The notes beneath the pieces were generated by a model. That model worked only from the letters and a program-made list of their open reading frames with translations. It had not been told where the DNA came from and made no database searches. From NCBI RefSeq assembly GCF_000970455.1, contig NZ_LAJG01000048.1, positions 310,001 to 374,000 on the forward strand: a stretch of DNA of 64,000 bases. Direction: 5' to 3'. Each line of letters starts with the position of its first letter. Within the stretch, counting starts at the first letter, position 1. The stretch comes from Devosia soli (lineage in GTDB: Bacteria > Pseudomonadota > Alphaproteobacteria > Rhizobiales > Devosiaceae). Shown piece after piece: positions 63,233 through 64,000 of the stretch. The translations under genes were made by a program, and so were the position numbers.

Positions 63233-63282
63233 GGCGTCCTGCCGTAGAGTTGAAACGGCTCAAAAATTCCCAACGCTCTCCA

Positions 63283-63345
63283 CCACCGGGCTTGTCCCGG
63301 TGGTCATGCGACAGCAAGATGGATTGCCGGGACAAGCCCGGCAAT
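63283..63345. repeat. Composite palindromic repeat, copy 3
   Basis: CCACCGGG-CTTGT-CCCGGTGG at 63283-63303, then ATTGCCGGG-ACAAG-CCCGGCAAT at 63323-63345. Same two-hairpin structure and similar spacer as copy 2, and sits between convergent genes. Confidence 0.85.
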
Positions 63346-63387
63346 GACGGCGGACCCCGGCGCGATCCACGCCCGAACGGACGGAGA

Positions 63388-64000
63388 TCAAACCCCGCCG
63401 CGGATCTCCGGCTTCACGGTCTTTTCGTACCATTCGCCGAGCTGGTTCATCAGTGCCGGGAAAAGGCTCTTGCGCTCGGACGCCGCGACATTGTCGGCAA
63501 TCTGCGCCGGCTTCGAAACCCCGGCGATGATGGTCGAGACTTGCGGGTGATCGAGGATCCAGCGCAGAGCAAACTGGCTCATCGGCACGCCTTCGGGCGC
63601 AAGGCCCTTCAATTCCTGAACCAGCTCGATCCCGCGCTCGAACTTGATGCCCGAAAAAGTCTCGCCCACCGAAAAGGCTTCGCCATCGCGGTTATAGCTG
63701 CGGTGATCGGTGGCATCGAACGTGGTGTTCTTGTCGAATTTGCCGCTCAAGAGCCCGCTGGCCAGCGGCAGGCGGACGATGACGCCGACGTCCTTTTCCG
63801 CCGCCATCGGCAGTAGCTTTTCGGCCGCATCCTGGCGGAAGAGATTGAAGATGATCTGCAGCGTCGCGCAGCCTGGCTGCTCGAGACAGATCAGGCCTTC
63901 CTCGATCGTCTCGACGCTGGCGCCCCAATGGCGCACCAGCCCTTCAGCCTTAAACTCTTCCATCCAGGCAAAAATCTCGCCGTCCTGCAGCACGCTGGTC
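63388..64000 (-). CDS. Aldo/keto reductase, partial (start beyond the window)
   Basis: The C-terminal 204 or so residues of an aldo/keto reductase. The reading frame is open to the last base, so no start is set. Features: GLVRHWGASVETIEEGLIC, the LQIIFNLFRQDAAEKLLP block, VIVRLPLASGLLSGKF, and the nucleotide-binding SQFALRWILDHPQVSTIIAG. This resembles the YhdN/AKR11-type group acting on carbonyls. Ends in the repeat-bearing interval with the exported protein gene. Confidence 0.85.
   Translation of the reverse strand, partial: TSVLQDGEIFAWMEEFKAEGLVRHWGASVETIEEGLICLEQPGCATLQIIFNLFRQDAAEKLLPMAAEKDVGVIVRLPLASGLLSGKFDKNTTFDATDHRSYNRDGEAFSVGETFSGIKFERGIELVQELKGLAPEGVPMSQFALRWILDHPQVSTIIAGVSKPAQIADNVAASERKSLFPALMNQLGEWYEKTVKPEIRGGV

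Overview
The window is chromosomal backbone of an alphaproteobacterium. It most resembles the order Hyphomicrobiales, and Devosia-like genera are my best guess. Pointers are the gene order ruvCAB..ybgC-tolQRAB-pal-cpoB-tilS-ftsH-glmM, the clade-restricted cell-cycle genes rcdA (DUF1465) and trcR (DUF1013), the small families DUF1192 and DUF4164, the 54-residue aa3 oxidase subunit IV, and the split three-gene transhydrogenase. Base composition looks evenly GC-rich. I see no phage, insertion sequence, integrase, CRISPR array, tRNA or rRNA.

Layout. 0-1.4 kb: dgt (dNTP triphosphohydrolase). 1.5-11.3 kb: a glucan/trehalose and pentose-phosphate block with a cytosolic GH15 glucoamylase, convergent to treZ-treY-gnd-zwf-glucokinase. 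11.3-15.6 kb: a type I murB, a D-erythronate dehydrogenase-like gene, an Omp25/Omp31-like outer-membrane protein with a CtrA-type box in its promoter, and glmM. 15.7-29.2 kb: one long minus-strand series for the cell envelope and recombination (ftsH, tilS, cpoB, pal, tolB, a detached TolA domain, tolA, tolR, tolQ, ybgC, nudix, phosphoesterase, ruvB, ruvA, ruvC). 29.5-32.9 kb: a diguanylate cyclase, yebC, a YmdB-type phosphodiesterase, 5-formyl-THF cyclo-ligase and the 6S RNA gene. 33-41.8 kb: central carbon genes pgk, gap, tkt and class I fba, with zapA and an aldo/keto reductase. 42-48.8 kb: a ThiE-like protein with a Sel1-repeat partner, a SuhB-type phosphatase, a MotA/ExbB-like plus MotB/OmpA-like stator pair, and an ABC exporter. 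49-53 kb: rpmE, rcdA, a candidate small RNA, two orphan small genes, DUF1192, a quinone oxidoreductase and trcR, with two further CtrA-type boxes. 53.2-64 kb: a TSUP permease, pepF, cox subunit IV, pntAA-pntAB-pntB, an M16 presequence-type protease, a secreted orphan and a partial aldo/keto reductase.

How the genes work together. GH15 glucoamylase, glucokinase, Zwf and Gnd would turn intracellular glucan into glucose-6-phosphate and NADPH, while TreYZ turns the same glucan into trehalose. Tkt, Gap, Pgk and Fba connect this to lower glycolysis, and PntAA/AB/B balances NADPH. TolQRAB-Pal-CpoB links envelope constriction to division, alongside ZapA, FtsH and the CtrA-pathway genes.

The least explained items are the free-standing secreted TolA C-terminal domain, the non-flagellar stator pair, the candidate anti-Shine-Dalgarno small RNA under a CtrA-like box beside rcdA, and the lysine/alanine/proline tail on PntAA. 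None is a proven new system; they are the places to look.
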